In this document: positions 1 through 9,308 of the stretch, one piece after another
Layout of the letters: every line of letters starts with the position of its first letter
Numbering within the stretch: the first letter of the stretch is position 1
Origin: Acetatifactor sp.
Lineage (GTDB): Bacteria; Bacillota; Clostridia; Lachnospirales; Lachnospiraceae
Direction: 5' to 3'
NCBI GenBank assembly: GCA_022511465.1
Contig: JAFLRM010000034.1
Span: 1-36,910, forward strand
DNA length: 36,910 nucleotides
Notes under the pieces: generated by a model
What the model saw: the letters and a program-made list of their open reading frames with translations, nothing else
Database searches by the model: none
Told to the model about the DNA's origin: nothing
Position numbers and translations under genes: made by a program

Positions 1-3000
1 GCCTTGCTCTTCATTTCATGCTCATAGGCGATATCTGCAAGCTTATCTGCTCCCAATGCCCTTGCGGTCCCCTTTAAGCCATGTACAAAGATAGCATAAT
101 CCTTCATATTCTGTTCTGCTATGAATTGCTGCATTGTATCCTGCCTTTTACGATCTTTCAGGAATAGGTCTATAATGTCCAAATACATCTCCATATCGCC
201 CTTAACCAGCGACAGACCGCTTTTTATGGAAATATCGTAATTTGCATAGAGTATGAGCTCCTCCACCTTCTCAGATGCCGCGCCCAGTTCGAAGTTCTCC
301 ACATCCTGACTGATGTCTCGCAGAAGCCAGCTTACCGATGTGCCCTGATATGCAGATCCGCTCATTTCCGCGAGCAGCATTTCCGCTTTATCCGCCTCAA
401 AGGTATCGAGACTTTTCTTTAATTCCGACAGACTTTCAAGCAATTTCTCCTTAGATATCGCTGTTACGGCTACACAAACCTCCGACTGCAGAACCTGCTC
501 ATCTGGACTTAGTACTTCTAAAATATATTGCACCGTTTCCCGATACTTGTCAAGGAGTTCCTCATGATTCTTTCTGATGTAAGCCGCATCCTGATTCTTT
601 GCAGCTTCTTCCGTGACCTTCGCCATCTCTGAGAGTGTGTCGGCTCCCACCATTTTAGAAGAACTCTTCAAGGCATGTACCATAGTTTGATAATTCTTAA
701 GATCCTCCCTTTGGAAAGAGGCTTCAATATCTTTTATCTTGTGCTCCGCATCTTTCGCAAATTGTGCAAGCACCTCTTCATAAAACTCTCTGTCACCGCG
801 GCAGTACTGCAGTCCGGCCTCCGTATGAAAGCCTCTCTCTTCCAGCCGGTCCAGTTTATCCTTCTTCGGAACATTCTCTAAAACCGTCTCCTGTTTACCG
901 GCCGGTTCCACTACAGTCTGCTTAACTGCACCCTGATCTACATCTCTGCTTTGTTTTTTGGCGGGAAGATATACAATAGATGCCTGGGGCAGCATTTTCC
1001 TTAAAAGCCGCTTCAGTTCCTGATCGTCAATTGGCTTAGAAAGAAACTCATCAAAGCCTTCCTGCAAGAACATTTCTCTTGCTCCGCTGACCGCGTTCGC
1101 AGTAAAAGCAATGATCGTATGCGGTTTTCCTGTATCCTTCTGGTTTTTGCGAAGTATCTTTAAGGTTTCCACTCCGTCCATTTCCGGCATCATATGATCA
1201 AGGAAGATCAGATCAAATTCCTCTTTTTCACAGATCTCGATCGCCTCCCTGCCGCTTGCGGCTGTTTTTACCTCCATCTGATAGGAATTAAAGATTCCTT
1301 CCGCAACCATCCGGTTCATCGGCTCATCATCCACAACAAGCACACTGACTCCCGGACAGATCATATTCTCTCTCTCAAATACATCGGCCTCGAAAGACGC
1401 CTGAGAATTCAGAATATTAACGATCGGCAGACAGTAGAACGGTTTCCTCACATAATTTACTCTGCTGTTTTCTGCCGGAAGGAAGCGGTCGTCTGCCACC
1501 ACGACAACCTCTGTGCTCTTATCCAACGTCTCAAAATAAGATGCGCTCTCCTCATATTCTTCTTTTCCAATGAGCAGGTGCGTCAACCGATACATGGTGG
1601 CCAGCTTCCTTAGTTCCTCCAGATTAAAAACCCTGTGAACCACAAACTCCAGTTCCTGAACCATATGGGAGATCGCTGCGTTATAATAATCTCTAACCTC
1701 CGGAACTTCGTATTTCTCCGGCCTTATGTAGACTCCTACACATAAGTCTTTCCCGTTCAACAACGCCATACTGGGAGTGGCATCTGCTATCTTCTGAGGA
1801 ATGCTGACAGATACTGTGGTGCCGCTTCCCTTAGCGCTCTCAAACCGTATAAATCCACCCATGGCAATAAGCATACCGTATACAATGGGAAGTCCCAGAC
1901 CCAAGCCCCCAGCTCTTCGATTTCTTCCCCCACTGGCCTGAAAAAATCTCTCCGTGATCTTCTCCATTTCTTCTTCTGCAATTCCAACTCCCGTGTCACT
2001 GACCTTGATACACAGATTGATGCCATAGGATTTATGCAGAGCGTATACTCTGACATAGACTCCCCCTTTTTTGGTAAACTTGACTGCATTATCGATCAGG
2101 TGCTTAATGATCTTCTTGATCTTCTTTCCGTCTCCAAACAGAACTAATGGAATGCCGGCATCCACATCAAAGATCAATTCCAACTCTTTCTCTATCTTTA
2201 CCAACCGCTTCTCGACGATGATATCATTGATCAGGGAGGAGATTGAATAATTCTCTTCGCTAACGATAACATTCCCGGTGTCCACCTCTGTATAATCCAG
2301 AATATCTTCAATCTGGCTAAACAGCCTATTCCCTGCCATCTGTATCGAGAGCATATCTTTCTTTTTCTCAGGATCTTCTTCGTTTTTCAGCATCATGGCT
2401 GTGATCCCCGTCACTGCATTGATCGGTGTACGCAGTTCGTGAGACACATTCGCCAGAAAACCCTCCGCTCTTTGATTGGCTTCCTCCAGCCGGGATATCT
2501 TTTCGTCTGTTTTTTCCCTTTCCTGCCTTCTCCTGCGGATCAAAGTCTCTGCCAAACGCTCCATTAGGAAAACAAGTACAAAGTGAAGCGAGATCCTCTC
2601 CACCGTGTGCACCGGCAGCTTGAGTGGATTGCCAAGTAAAAACACAAAATTGTAACACATGGTCAAGTAATAGGTAATGGCACAAAATCTGACAAGATTG
2701 TAATCTTCTGCAACGGTATACATAAAGATGACCATCGCCATTATGGGAGCCATCTCATAGATACTGGTCTCGTGGATCCCAAAGAAGAAAAATGCCAGCA
2801 TTGTCAAAACGGTATATAACCACAGTCTGACAGCCTCAGGAATTTTCTCTATAATGTGCATTGACCAGCTTGCGATAAGTCCTAAAATGAGCAGTACAAC
2901 CGCTCCCGCCTCCCATCCGAGGAAAATGGCGTCGCCTGTCAGCGTGATCATAAAGATGGTATTGCAGAGCAATATCATAAAATGTGTTGACCTCTGCTTC

Positions 3001-3014
3001 TCCTGTTCGTACAT
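1..3014 (-). CDS. Hybrid sensor histidine kinase with receiver and two HPt domains (partial)
   Basis: Starts at the ATG at 3014 behind a GAAAGG-type site and runs off the left edge, so the C-terminus is missing; at least 1004 codons are present. Residues 1-150 are hydrophobic membrane segments with no obvious large sensor domain. The phospho-accepting H192 lies in NVSHELRTP, followed by an ATPase domain with N-box LIDNAVKF near residue 310 and a GLGLGLPIV G-box near 380. Residues 425-530 resemble a receiver fold ending in VRKPF but show no phospho-Asp. A true receiver follows, with VVDDE and phospho-Asp D606 in DLIFLD. Two HPt-type segments follow, with candidate histidines H780 (VHALKSS) and H978 (VHGLKGT). 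It is the last gene of an operon with the receiver and EAL genes, and likely runs a multistep phosphorelay. The ligand is not evident. Confidence 0.9.
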   Translation of the reverse strand, partial: MYEQEKQRSTHFMILLCNTIFMITLTGDAIFLGWEAGAVVLLILGLIASWSMHIIEKIPEAVRLWLYTVLTMLAFFFFGIHETSIYEMAPIMAMVIFMYTVAEDYNLVRFCAITYYLTMCYNFVFLLGNPLKLPVHTVERISLHFVLVFLMERLAETLIRRRRQEREKTDEKISRLEEANQRAEGFLANVSHELRTPINAVTGITAMMLKNEEDPEKKKDMLSIQMAGNRLFSQIEDILDYTEVDTGNVIVSEENYSISSLINDIIVEKRLVKIEKELELIFDVDAGIPLVLFGDGKKIKKIIKHLIDNAVKFTKKGGVYVRVYALHKSYGINLCIKVSDTGVGIAEEEMEKITERFFQASGGRNRRAGGLGLGLPIVYGMLIAMGGFIRFESAKGSGTTVSVSIPQKIADATPSMALLNGKDLCVGVYIRPEKYEVPEVRDYYNAAISHMVQELEFVVHRVFNLEELRKLATMYRLTHLLIGKEEYEESASYFETLDKSTEVVVVADDRFLPAENSRVNYVRKPFYCLPIVNILNSQASFEADVFERENMICPGVSVLVVDDEPMNRMVAEGIFNSYQMEVKTAASGREAIEICEKEEFDLIFLDHMMPEMDGVETLKILRKNQKDTGKPHTIIAFTANAVSGAREMFLQEGFDEFLSKPIDDQELKRLLRKMLPQASIVYLPAKKQSRDVDQGAVKQTVVEPAGKQETVLENVPKKDKLDRLEERGFHTEAGLQYCRGDREFYEEVLAQFAKDAEHKIKDIEASFQREDLKNYQTMVHALKSSSKMVGADTLSEMAKVTEEAAKNQDAAYIRKNHEELLDKYRETVQYILEVLSPDEQVLQSEVCVAVTAISKEKLLESLSELKKSLDTFEADKAEMLLAEMSGSAYQGTSVSWLLRDISQDVENFELGAASEKVEELILYANYDISIKSGLSLVKGDMEMYLDIIDLFLKDRKRQDTMQQFIAEQNMKDYAIFVHGLKGTARALGADKLADIAYEHEMKSK

Positions 3015-3081
3015 ATCTGTCTACCTTTCTCTCATCTGATTTTCCGCATCCTCACCAATCATGACCATCCTCCCAAGCTAT

Positions 3082-3513
3082 TCACTCTATGTCATCACTT
3101 CCTGTGTCTTTCTTGCCACTTCCTGCACCATCTCCGTGAAGATGAACCAGTTCGATCGTATGCCTGACACGAAGCAAAAGTTCCTCCGGCACAAATGGCT
3201 TCTTGATAAAATCCATAGCTCCGAATCCCAGACCCTTTTTCTCCGCTTCAACGTCGTCATCCGCTGTCAAGAAAACCACGGGAATATCTGCTGTGGCCTC
3301 ATTTTGCTTGATAGCGGCTATCGTCTCAAAACCGTCCATTCCCGGCATATGTACATCGAGAAGAATGAGATCCGGCTTATTTACCTGCAAGAACTTAATG
3401 GCGTCTTCTCCCGATTTCAGACAGCTCACACGCATTTTCTCCGAGGTCAAAATGCGACTGGCCATTTGAAGATTCATTTTGTCATCATCTACCACCATGA
3501 TCCAATTATTCAT
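3082..3513 (-). CDS. Single-domain response regulator (receiver only)
   Basis: A 143-residue CheY-like receiver with acidic pocket D9-D11 (VVDDD), phospho-acceptor D53 in LILLDVHMPGMDG, and the conserved KKPF lysine near residue 105. There is no output domain. The last 20 residues form a polar tail. Its ATG overlaps the TGA stop of the upstream EAL gene by four bases (ATGA), so translation is probably coupled. The hybrid kinase starts 68 bases downstream. The natural inference is that it shuttles phosphate from, or to, the HPt domains of that kinase, or reports to the phosphodiesterase. The partner cannot be proven from sequence. Confidence 0.9.
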   Translation of the reverse strand: MNNWIMVVDDDKMNLQMASRILTSEKMRVSCLKSGEDAIKFLQVNKPDLILLDVHMPGMDGFETIAAIKQNEATADIPVVFLTADDDVEAEKKGLGFGAMDFIKKPFVPEELLLRVRHTIELVHLHGDGAGSGKKDTGSDDIE

Positions 3514-5792
3514 AAATACTCCTTTTCAAAATTTTCTACACTCATTGGCTTTGCAAAATAGTATCCCTGGAACATATCGCAGCCCACATCCGTCAGGAAG
3601 TCCACCTGCTTTTTCGTTTCAACACCTTCCGTAATGACCGGCATACCTAACTCTTTTGACATGAAAATAATATTCTTTATAATGGTGGTACTCCTCTCCA
3701 CATTCTTGGTCTCCTGCAGGAATATCATGTCAATCTTTAAAATATCCGCCTTGATGTCCTTGAGCATACCCAGAGAGGAATAGCCGCTGCCGAAATCGTC
3801 AATCTCAATATCATATCCCAGCCAATGCAACCCATCCAGAGTCTTCATAATATCCTTAATATTTTCCATTAATGCCGATTCTGTGATCTCCAGCTTAAGA
3901 TTTTTTATATTATAATCATATTTTGAGGCAAGCGAACGGAATGCCTCACATATATCCAGATAGAAAAAGTCCTTGGTGGATATATTTACGGAAATGGATA
4001 AATTCTCTTTTCCCTGCTTCTTCCATTCCTCCAACTTTTTGGCCGCACTCTCCCACATATATAGATCAAGCCTATGGATCACTCCCGCTTTTTCCAAGGT
4101 GGGAATAAATATTCCCGGACTTATCATGCCCTTTTCCGGATGGATCCAGCGCACCAACGCCTCTGCGCCTACCACCGTTCCATCCCTGGAGATCTGAGGC
4201 TGCAGGAACATACAAAACTGTTCTTCCTCCAGCGCTTTGTCAAAGTTGCCAAGCACCTCCTTTTCCTCCATGATATGTTGTAAAAATTCATCCTTATAAT
4301 AGCTGACAAATTGCTCATAATCACCACTGATCGATTCGATTGCCAGCATAGCTTTATCATACATGGTCCACACAGGTTCATTCACATCCGTGATATCATA
4401 GACACCAAGATAATAATGTAATTTAAAGGAGCCTTCCAGGCCGATCTCCATAACCATTGACATATCTTGCACAAATTGTTGTTCATCGTAGTTTCTTCTC
4501 GGCATCAGAGAGCAAAATTTATCCGCGTATATGCGGGCGCTGGCAGAGCCTTCCGTCTCTGATCTTCGGATCATGTTAGCCTGGGCGGCCAAAAGCTTAT
4601 CACCGGCATCCGCTCCATAAAGCTCATTGATCATCTTAAAATCCTTAATGTTGGAGCAAACCATACAATACGGCTCCCGGGCCTCAGACAGTATTCTCTT
4701 AGCCTCCTCTTCAAATGCATTCCTGTTCAGCAGTCCGGTAAGCATGTCATGCGTAGCTTTGTACTGCTCTTCCGTATACTTCCTCACCATTTCCGTTCGA
4801 TTCTCAAATTGGAAACAGCACCCCAGATTTCTTCCTTTTTCATCTAAAAACTTCTGATAGGTAACATATAAATGTATTTTTTCACCGTTCTTTATGACCA
4901 ATTGTTCAGCACTGAGGACATTGGCCGGGGTATCCTTATACTTCTCCATCCACTCAGCCAAATACTGCTCCGCGATCACATTGATCTCTTCATCTTCGGC
5001 AAACAGATCCTTTGCCATCGGGTTTGCGCCGACACACTTTCCATCATTGTCATAGACAAATAAACCAATCACGGAATCTTCCACAATGGTAGAATGTATT
5101 CTTCCAAGCAGCTTCTTGGGCGAAGCATACAGCGCCAAATACCAGATTGATATAGCCAGGGAAGCATACAAAACAACGGAATAATCGAACTTGGCATCCA
5201 TGGCTGAGCAAATGATGTTCAGTCCCACTACAGCCAAAACCTGCGCCAGAATACTGCTGTATTTATTCTTGTATATTACGGGAGATTTGATAAGGCAATA
5301 CAACAATATGCACAAGCTGTACAAAACAAGGGAATAGACAAAAATACGATGCACCGTATGCAGGCCTTTTAACTGTACATTCCAATATCTTATCCCTATC
5401 TTTTCCGCCACCTTGCTCTCCAAGTCAAACATATGATGCGTAAACGTATTGACAACAAAAGAAATGGAATCCACACCCGCTAAAAAACCGATAATACGTC
5501 TCGGCACTTTAGAGGGCGGTTGTATTTGCGTGTAAGCTGCAGTAAATATCATCAAGTATACGACCAGCCAGTCTGTGGAAAGAAAATAGAGCCCACTCGC
5601 AAAAGTTGCCAAGTTATAATACTCGGGCGGTACCAAAATAAAAACAGTATAACACCCTGCCGTAAATATAGCCGTCCATATCAAATGAACCACACTGCTG
5701 CGATTCCTTACACTGCTTTTATTGACGCTTCCAACGCAGATGATCATTAAAATAATAAGTACTATCAATAGACTTACCAGTGCCTGAACCAT
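3510..5792 (-). CDS. Membrane-bound c-di-GMP phosphodiesterase: PAS, degenerate GGDEF, EAL
   Basis: A 760-residue protein. Residues 1-225 are a run of hydrophobic segments (about seven), followed by a PAS-like region (about 235-345), a GGDEF-fold domain (about 350-505) and an EAL domain (about 515-755). The cyclase signature is lost: where RxGGDEF should stand there is ARIYADKF, so diguanylate cyclase activity is not expected. The EAL side keeps its motifs: EALVRW, the NxS/T segment SVNIST, the ExTE segment EITES, DDFGSGYSSL, KID, EGVE and QGYYFAKP. This fits active hydrolysis of c-di-GMP to pGpG. It is the first gene of a three-gene operon; the ATG at 5792 follows a GGGGAG site and lies about 40 bases after the predicted transcription start. 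Confidence 0.93.
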   Translation of the reverse strand: MVQALVSLLIVLIILMIICVGSVNKSSVRNRSSVVHLIWTAIFTAGCYTVFILVPPEYYNLATFASGLYFLSTDWLVVYLMIFTAAYTQIQPPSKVPRRIIGFLAGVDSISFVVNTFTHHMFDLESKVAEKIGIRYWNVQLKGLHTVHRIFVYSLVLYSLCILLYCLIKSPVIYKNKYSSILAQVLAVVGLNIICSAMDAKFDYSVVLYASLAISIWYLALYASPKKLLGRIHSTIVEDSVIGLFVYDNDGKCVGANPMAKDLFAEDEEINVIAEQYLAEWMEKYKDTPANVLSAEQLVIKNGEKIHLYVTYQKFLDEKGRNLGCCFQFENRTEMVRKYTEEQYKATHDMLTGLLNRNAFEEEAKRILSEAREPYCMVCSNIKDFKMINELYGADAGDKLLAAQANMIRRSETEGSASARIYADKFCSLMPRRNYDEQQFVQDMSMVMEIGLEGSFKLHYYLGVYDITDVNEPVWTMYDKAMLAIESISGDYEQFVSYYKDEFLQHIMEEKEVLGNFDKALEEEQFCMFLQPQISRDGTVVGAEALVRWIHPEKGMISPGIFIPTLEKAGVIHRLDLYMWESAAKKLEEWKKQGKENLSISVNISTKDFFYLDICEAFRSLASKYDYNIKNLKLEITESALMENIKDIMKTLDGLHWLGYDIEIDDFGSGYSSLGMLKDIKADILKIDMIFLQETKNVERSTTIIKNIIFMSKELGMPVITEGVETKKQVDFLTDVGCDMFQGYYFAKPMSVENFEKEYL

Positions 5793-5838
5793 ATCTTTTT
5801 CTCCCCGTACATCGAAACATCGTATAGTATCCTTGTTA

Positions 5839-5867
5839 ATTATACCTTAACAAACAATTTTTGACAA
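5839..5867 (-). promoter_or_regulatory. SigmaA-type promoter of the EAL-receiver-kinase operon
   Basis: The minus strand reads TTGTCA, 17 bases, then a perfect TATAAT. The predicted start is near 5832, giving a leader of about 40 bases before the EAL gene. Confidence 0.75.
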
Positions 5868-5905
5868 TAATTTAACGCAGTTTATGAGTTTCCTTTATCA
5901 CAATT

Positions 5906-7354
5906 TTAGCCCTCTTCCGGCACTTTCCAACTCTCACTTATCTGCTTTAAATAAGGCAATTCTTCCTCCAGATCCATACATATACTACGATGCCAGAAAA
6001 ACTCTCCCACAAACAACAGCTTGTGTATCCAGTCCTCTCTCACCAGCGCAAGCAGCAGACGCTTCCAGGAATAAATCTTTTTACTGGCATAGATATGCTC
6101 CAGCTGCAACTGATAAGGGCTGATATTCTTCGGGTAGTGAACTACACAGCCGTTATATTTAGACCAGTTCTCATGAAGCAGCCTATCCCTATTCTTTTCA
6201 TAAACCGGCGTCCCCGGTACAAAATACATGGACTGTATAAGCACCCCTTTGATACCGTTTTCAATGACAAAGTCCGCCAGCCTCTCCCCGATTCCTTCCC
6301 GATCCTGATCGCCGCCCAATATAAACAATCCGCGAACGCTGATTCCATGACGTTTTATGTTCTTGATGGCACGGCGGATTTCTTCTACGGTACTCTTCTT
6401 ATGAAAAGTATTAAACTCCGCATCATCGATAAACTCAATCCCCATCGCCAACTGGAAAAACCCTGCCTTTTTCAAAAGCACCAGCATTTCATCGTCAAAG
6501 CCTACTTCATATCTGGCCTGAACCGTGAAATTTGTGCGAATCCCACTGTCAATGATCCCCCTAAGCACCGCCATGGCCCATTCGCGATCCGCAAAAAAGT
6601 TATCGTCCGTCAGCCAGAGCCCGCGCAGCATTCTGGGAAAAGGCCCGGAGTTAAAGAAATCCAATGAGTAGCGGATATCATTGATCACATCCTCCACCGA
6701 TCGTGTGCGAACCCTATGTCCGTAAAGACGCACCAGCGCACAATAGTCACAGTTGTGGGGACATCCCCTGGAAGCGTGAACCTGCGGCCAGATGGTATTG
6801 TAATGAACTCGTTTATGATATTGATAGACCAGCCTTCTGTCAGCAATTCCGTCAATATTCTCCGGCGGCTGCCGCTTTCCGGTCATTTTCAGCTTTCCTT
6901 TCTTCAGATAGGCCAGACCGGGAAAAGCAGGCTGCTCCCCCCTTTTCAGTGCATGGAGCAGCTCTAAAATGCTCTCGTCTCCTTCTCCCAGCAGCACATA
7001 GTCACAATAACGTGCCGCCTCTCGGTAATTCATGGTCGCATGGAGTCCTCCCATGACCACCACAGCTTTCGTGTGTTTCTTGAAATATCGTGCGATCTGG
7101 TACCCTCTGTTAGCGTTAAACGTAAAAATGCCAATGAAGATCACATCCGCATCCAAAACATCCTTCTTGACAATTTTTGAGATGGCCTCACTGTACATGT
7201 AGGTGTCCGGATATTCTTTCTTCACGATGGTTGCCAGCATATTTAATCCGACGGAGGGTGTCCTTATGTACCGGTCATATACAAAATGATTTAATATGGT
7301 ATTCTTGTAGGGGCGCTCACCCGGCTCAATAAATCGTATTTTCCGTATATTCAC
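5906..7354 (-). CDS. Radical SAM protein with N-terminal B12-binding-like domain
   Basis: A 482-residue protein. Residues 1-170 resemble the Rossmann-like domain of the B12-binding radical SAM (BchE/MiaB-like) group, with MGGLHAT at 101-107 and LLGEGDES at 121-128. The radical SAM cluster motif is RGCPHNCDYC with cysteines C198, C202 and C205, followed by a TIM-barrel-like core to about residue 400. The cobalamin-ligating DxHxxG is not visible, so cobalamin binding is doubtful. The substrate is unknown. It begins 44 bases after the 160-residue hypothetical gene and should share its transcript. No clear terminator follows it. Confidence 0.87.
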   Translation of the reverse strand: MNIRKIRFIEPGERPYKNTILNHFVYDRYIRTPSVGLNMLATIVKKEYPDTYMYSEAISKIVKKDVLDADVIFIGIFTFNANRGYQIARYFKKHTKAVVVMGGLHATMNYREAARYCDYVLLGEGDESILELLHALKRGEQPAFPGLAYLKKGKLKMTGKRQPPENIDGIADRRLVYQYHKRVHYNTIWPQVHASRGCPHNCDYCALVRLYGHRVRTRSVEDVINDIRYSLDFFNSGPFPRMLRGLWLTDDNFFADREWAMAVLRGIIDSGIRTNFTVQARYEVGFDDEMLVLLKKAGFFQLAMGIEFIDDAEFNTFHKKSTVEEIRRAIKNIKRHGISVRGLFILGGDQDREGIGERLADFVIENGIKGVLIQSMYFVPGTPVYEKNRDRLLHENWSKYNGCVVHYPKNISPYQLQLEHIYASKKIYSWKRLLLALVREDWIHKLLFVGEFFWHRSICMDLEEELPYLKQISESWKVPEEG

Positions 7355-7398
7355 GTTCTCTGCTCCTCTTTAACTACATATTTTCTATGGGGTTCATA

Positions 7399-7881
7399 TC
7401 AAACAAGCCCCATATATCTCTTTGTATCCTCCGTCGTATCAACATAAGAAACACTCTTTAAAAATTCTTCTGTATCTATGTTGTCATAATAATTTTTAAC
7501 CACTGTTTTTAACAATGTAAGAGGAAGCACCTCCCGCTCTGTCGGCGTAAATTGACCGTAGGGTGTATTGAGCACAATCCGTTCCAAACACCGCTCCTTA
7601 TCCGGCACAATGAAGGAATATGTACGAAAGTCATCATCGTGCAGATTGACACGCATTTCTGCAACAAACTGATCGTTCACGCCATAAAATTGCAAATAGC
7701 CATCTTGAGAACTCAATATCAGAAAATCCTCTATTCCTAATTTAACCATCTCGATATAGGAATCAATCTCACGATATGTTACATCAGCCATCCTTTGACC
7801 GGATGCCAGTTCCATATTGACAGAACGGTGGTTCCCCGCTCCACCCAAAATCCACTTACGCATTTTTGTAATAAAAGACAT
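7399..7881 (-). CDS. Hypothetical protein upstream of the radical SAM gene
   Basis: A 160-residue soluble protein with no signal peptide or membrane segment, and no family I recognise. It begins MSFITKMRKWILGG, has a short basic amphipathic N-terminus and an otherwise mixed alpha/beta composition. The SD site GGAGG sits six bases before the ATG. It has its own promoter (7926-7954) and is followed 44 bases later by the radical SAM gene. It could be a substrate, a carrier or an accessory factor of that enzyme. That is inference from position only. Confidence 0.7.
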   Translation of the reverse strand: MSFITKMRKWILGGAGNHRSVNMELASGQRMADVTYREIDSYIEMVKLGIEDFLILSSQDGYLQFYGVNDQFVAEMRVNLHDDDFRTYSFIVPDKERCLERIVLNTPYGQFTPTEREVLPLTLLKTVVKNYYDNIDTEEFLKSVSYVDTTEDTKRYMGLV

Positions 7882-7901
7882 TTGAGTTCCTCCATTAAAT
7901 C

Positions 7902-7921
7902 TTAATATGGTTAAATATTAA
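7902..7921. promoter_or_regulatory. Inverted repeat over the transcription start (possible operator)
   Basis: TTAATAT and ATATTAA are separated by six bases. The palindrome sits just downstream of the -10 box of the 7926-7954 promoter and covers the expected start point, where a repressor would act. It is AT-rich, so chance occurrence is possible. Confidence 0.35.
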
Positions 7922-7925
7922 CATG

Positions 7926-7954
7926 ATTATATCTCTTGCATCACCAATTTTCAA
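7926..7954 (-). promoter_or_regulatory. SigmaA-type promoter of the hypothetical-radical SAM operon
   Basis: The minus strand reads TTGAAA, 17 bases, TATAAT. The -35 box overlaps the stop codon of the 43-codon ORF. The expected start is near 7919. Confidence 0.7.
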
Positions 7955-8082
7955 GGATATATCGATATTCCCCCATGCCGTCTCTCATACCCCTCCTCAT
8001 AATATGCGACATTTTCCACGATCATTTGCTTGCACTCTACAAAATGCTCCTGCTCCGCCTGCATTTCCTGATCCTTATCCAT
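7951..8082 (-). CDS. Small 43-residue acidic protein (putative)
   Basis: An ATG at 8082 is preceded by a near-perfect SD (AGGAGG with seven bases to the ATG) and opens a 43-codon frame ending in TGA at 7951-7953. The product begins MDKDQEMQAEQEHFVECK and is rich in Glu, Gln and aromatic residues, with one cysteine at position 17 and no membrane segment. I recognise no family. It lies between yitT and the radical SAM operon on the same strand. The ribosome site is the main evidence that it is translated. Confidence 0.55.
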   Translation of the reverse strand: MDKDQEMQAEQEHFVECKQMIVENVAYYEEGYERRHGGISIYP

Positions 8083-8175
8083 AACCTACCTCCTGCATTC
8101 TGAAAGAACAACGCACTTCAAAGACCATGTAATTACTATATCATCAATCAAAAATATTAGTAGGTTTTTGTTTTT

Positions 8176-9081
8176 CTATAACTTTTCACTAAAAATACTC
8201 TTATACCCCTCCCCATAAATCTCCGTTGCACTGGAAATGATCAAAAACGCTTTGGGGTCCTCCTCCCTGATGATCTCCTCCGCCTTGGACGATAACTGTT
8301 TTCGAAGTACACAGAGAATAACCCTCTTCTCCTTCCCACTGTAGGCTCCCTCTCCCTGAATATAAGTGACTCCTATATCCAATTCATCCAAAATACGATC
8401 TGCAATCTTCTCCGAATGATCACTGATAATATAGATCAATTTTGCACCATCCCTCCCATAGAGTACCAAGTCCAACACATGGGAAGTGATATATACTACG
8501 AGCCCCGCATACAGGGCCCTGTCCACATTCTTAAATAAAAGCGCCGACAAACTGACCACAATGATGTCCAAGACAAGAAATAAATACCCCGTTTTCAAGT
8601 GCGGAATCTTCAATCGTATCACCTTAATGATGATATCCATGCCGCCTGTGGTCGCTCCCGCTTTAAACGTCCAGCCAAGTGCTAACGCGATCAATATGCC
8701 TCCCACTAAAGCTGCCAGCAAAGGATCCTCCGTCAACGCGCCATAAGCCGCCAAAAGATTGGTGAAAAAAGAGGTAGTCACAGTACAGTAAATAGTGGAC
8801 ACAATAAAGCGCACCCCAAACTTCCATGTCCCTAAGATCAGGATAGGAATATTCAACAGCAGAATCCACGTTCCGGTGGGCAGCCCCACCGTCCGATTTA
8901 AAATAATGGAGATACCGGTCACCCCACCGGGCGCCAGTGAGTTGGGATCCAGAAAGAGACTGATCGCTACTGCGTAGAGAAGCGCGGCAACGGTGATCAC
9001 AAGATAATCCCGCACTATTCCTGCTCCGCTTCTTTTTCTCTGATATAGCCGTTTAACTCTTGCAGCCGCGTGTTCCTCCAT
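8176..9081 (-). CDS. YitT family integral membrane protein (DUF161 plus DUF2179)
   Basis: A 301-residue protein of the YitT family, common in Firmicutes and of uncertain transport function. A short basic N-terminus is followed by five to six membrane segments between about residues 25 and 210, including the family-typical LDPNSLAPGGVTGISI and GATTGGMDII stretches. A C-terminal cytoplasmic DUF2179 domain (about 215-300) contains YIQGEGAYSGKEK. The length is normal. The ATG follows a GGGGG site by about seven bases. A terminator upstream (9173-9216) separates it from ilvA, so it should have its own promoter, which I could not place convincingly. Confidence 0.93.
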   Translation of the reverse strand: MEEHAAARVKRLYQRKRSGAGIVRDYLVITVAALLYAVAISLFLDPNSLAPGGVTGISIILNRTVGLPTGTWILLLNIPILILGTWKFGVRFIVSTIYCTVTTSFFTNLLAAYGALTEDPLLAALVGGILIALALGWTFKAGATTGGMDIIIKVIRLKIPHLKTGYLFLVLDIIVVSLSALLFKNVDRALYAGLVVYITSHVLDLVLYGRDGAKLIYIISDHSEKIADRILDELDIGVTYIQGEGAYSGKEKRVILCVLRKQLSSKAEEIIREEDPKAFLIISSATEIYGEGYKSIFSEKL

Positions 9082-9172
9082 AGTTTCCCCCTGTTCTCAA
9101 ACAACGGATGGCTCGTTTTAGGAGTCATCCTTATTAACACAAGAAATAGTTCTGCGCAAAGCATTTTCCATG

Positions 9173-9216
9173 AAAAAAATAACTATCCGGAGGTATCTTC
9201 CAAATAGTTATTTTTT
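9173..9216 (-). terminator. Rho-independent terminator between ilvA and yitT
   Basis: A 13-bp A/T arm (AAAAAATAACTAT with its exact complement) encloses an inner GGAGG/CTTCC hairpin with a three-base loop. It is flanked by A7 and T6 runs, so it can act on both strands. It ends the ilvA transcript. Confidence 0.85.
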
Positions 9217-9308
9217 GATTGGTAAATTTATAGGTATATTTTTTCCAAAAATTCCTTATCTATACCACAAATACTTGCTGTTCTATTTTACATGCAAAAA
9301 TTTCCCTT

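Noticed and set aside
3061..3561. A 166-codon plus-strand open frame over the receiver gene
   Set aside because: It is antisense to a canonical CheY-like receiver and shows no coding signals of its own.
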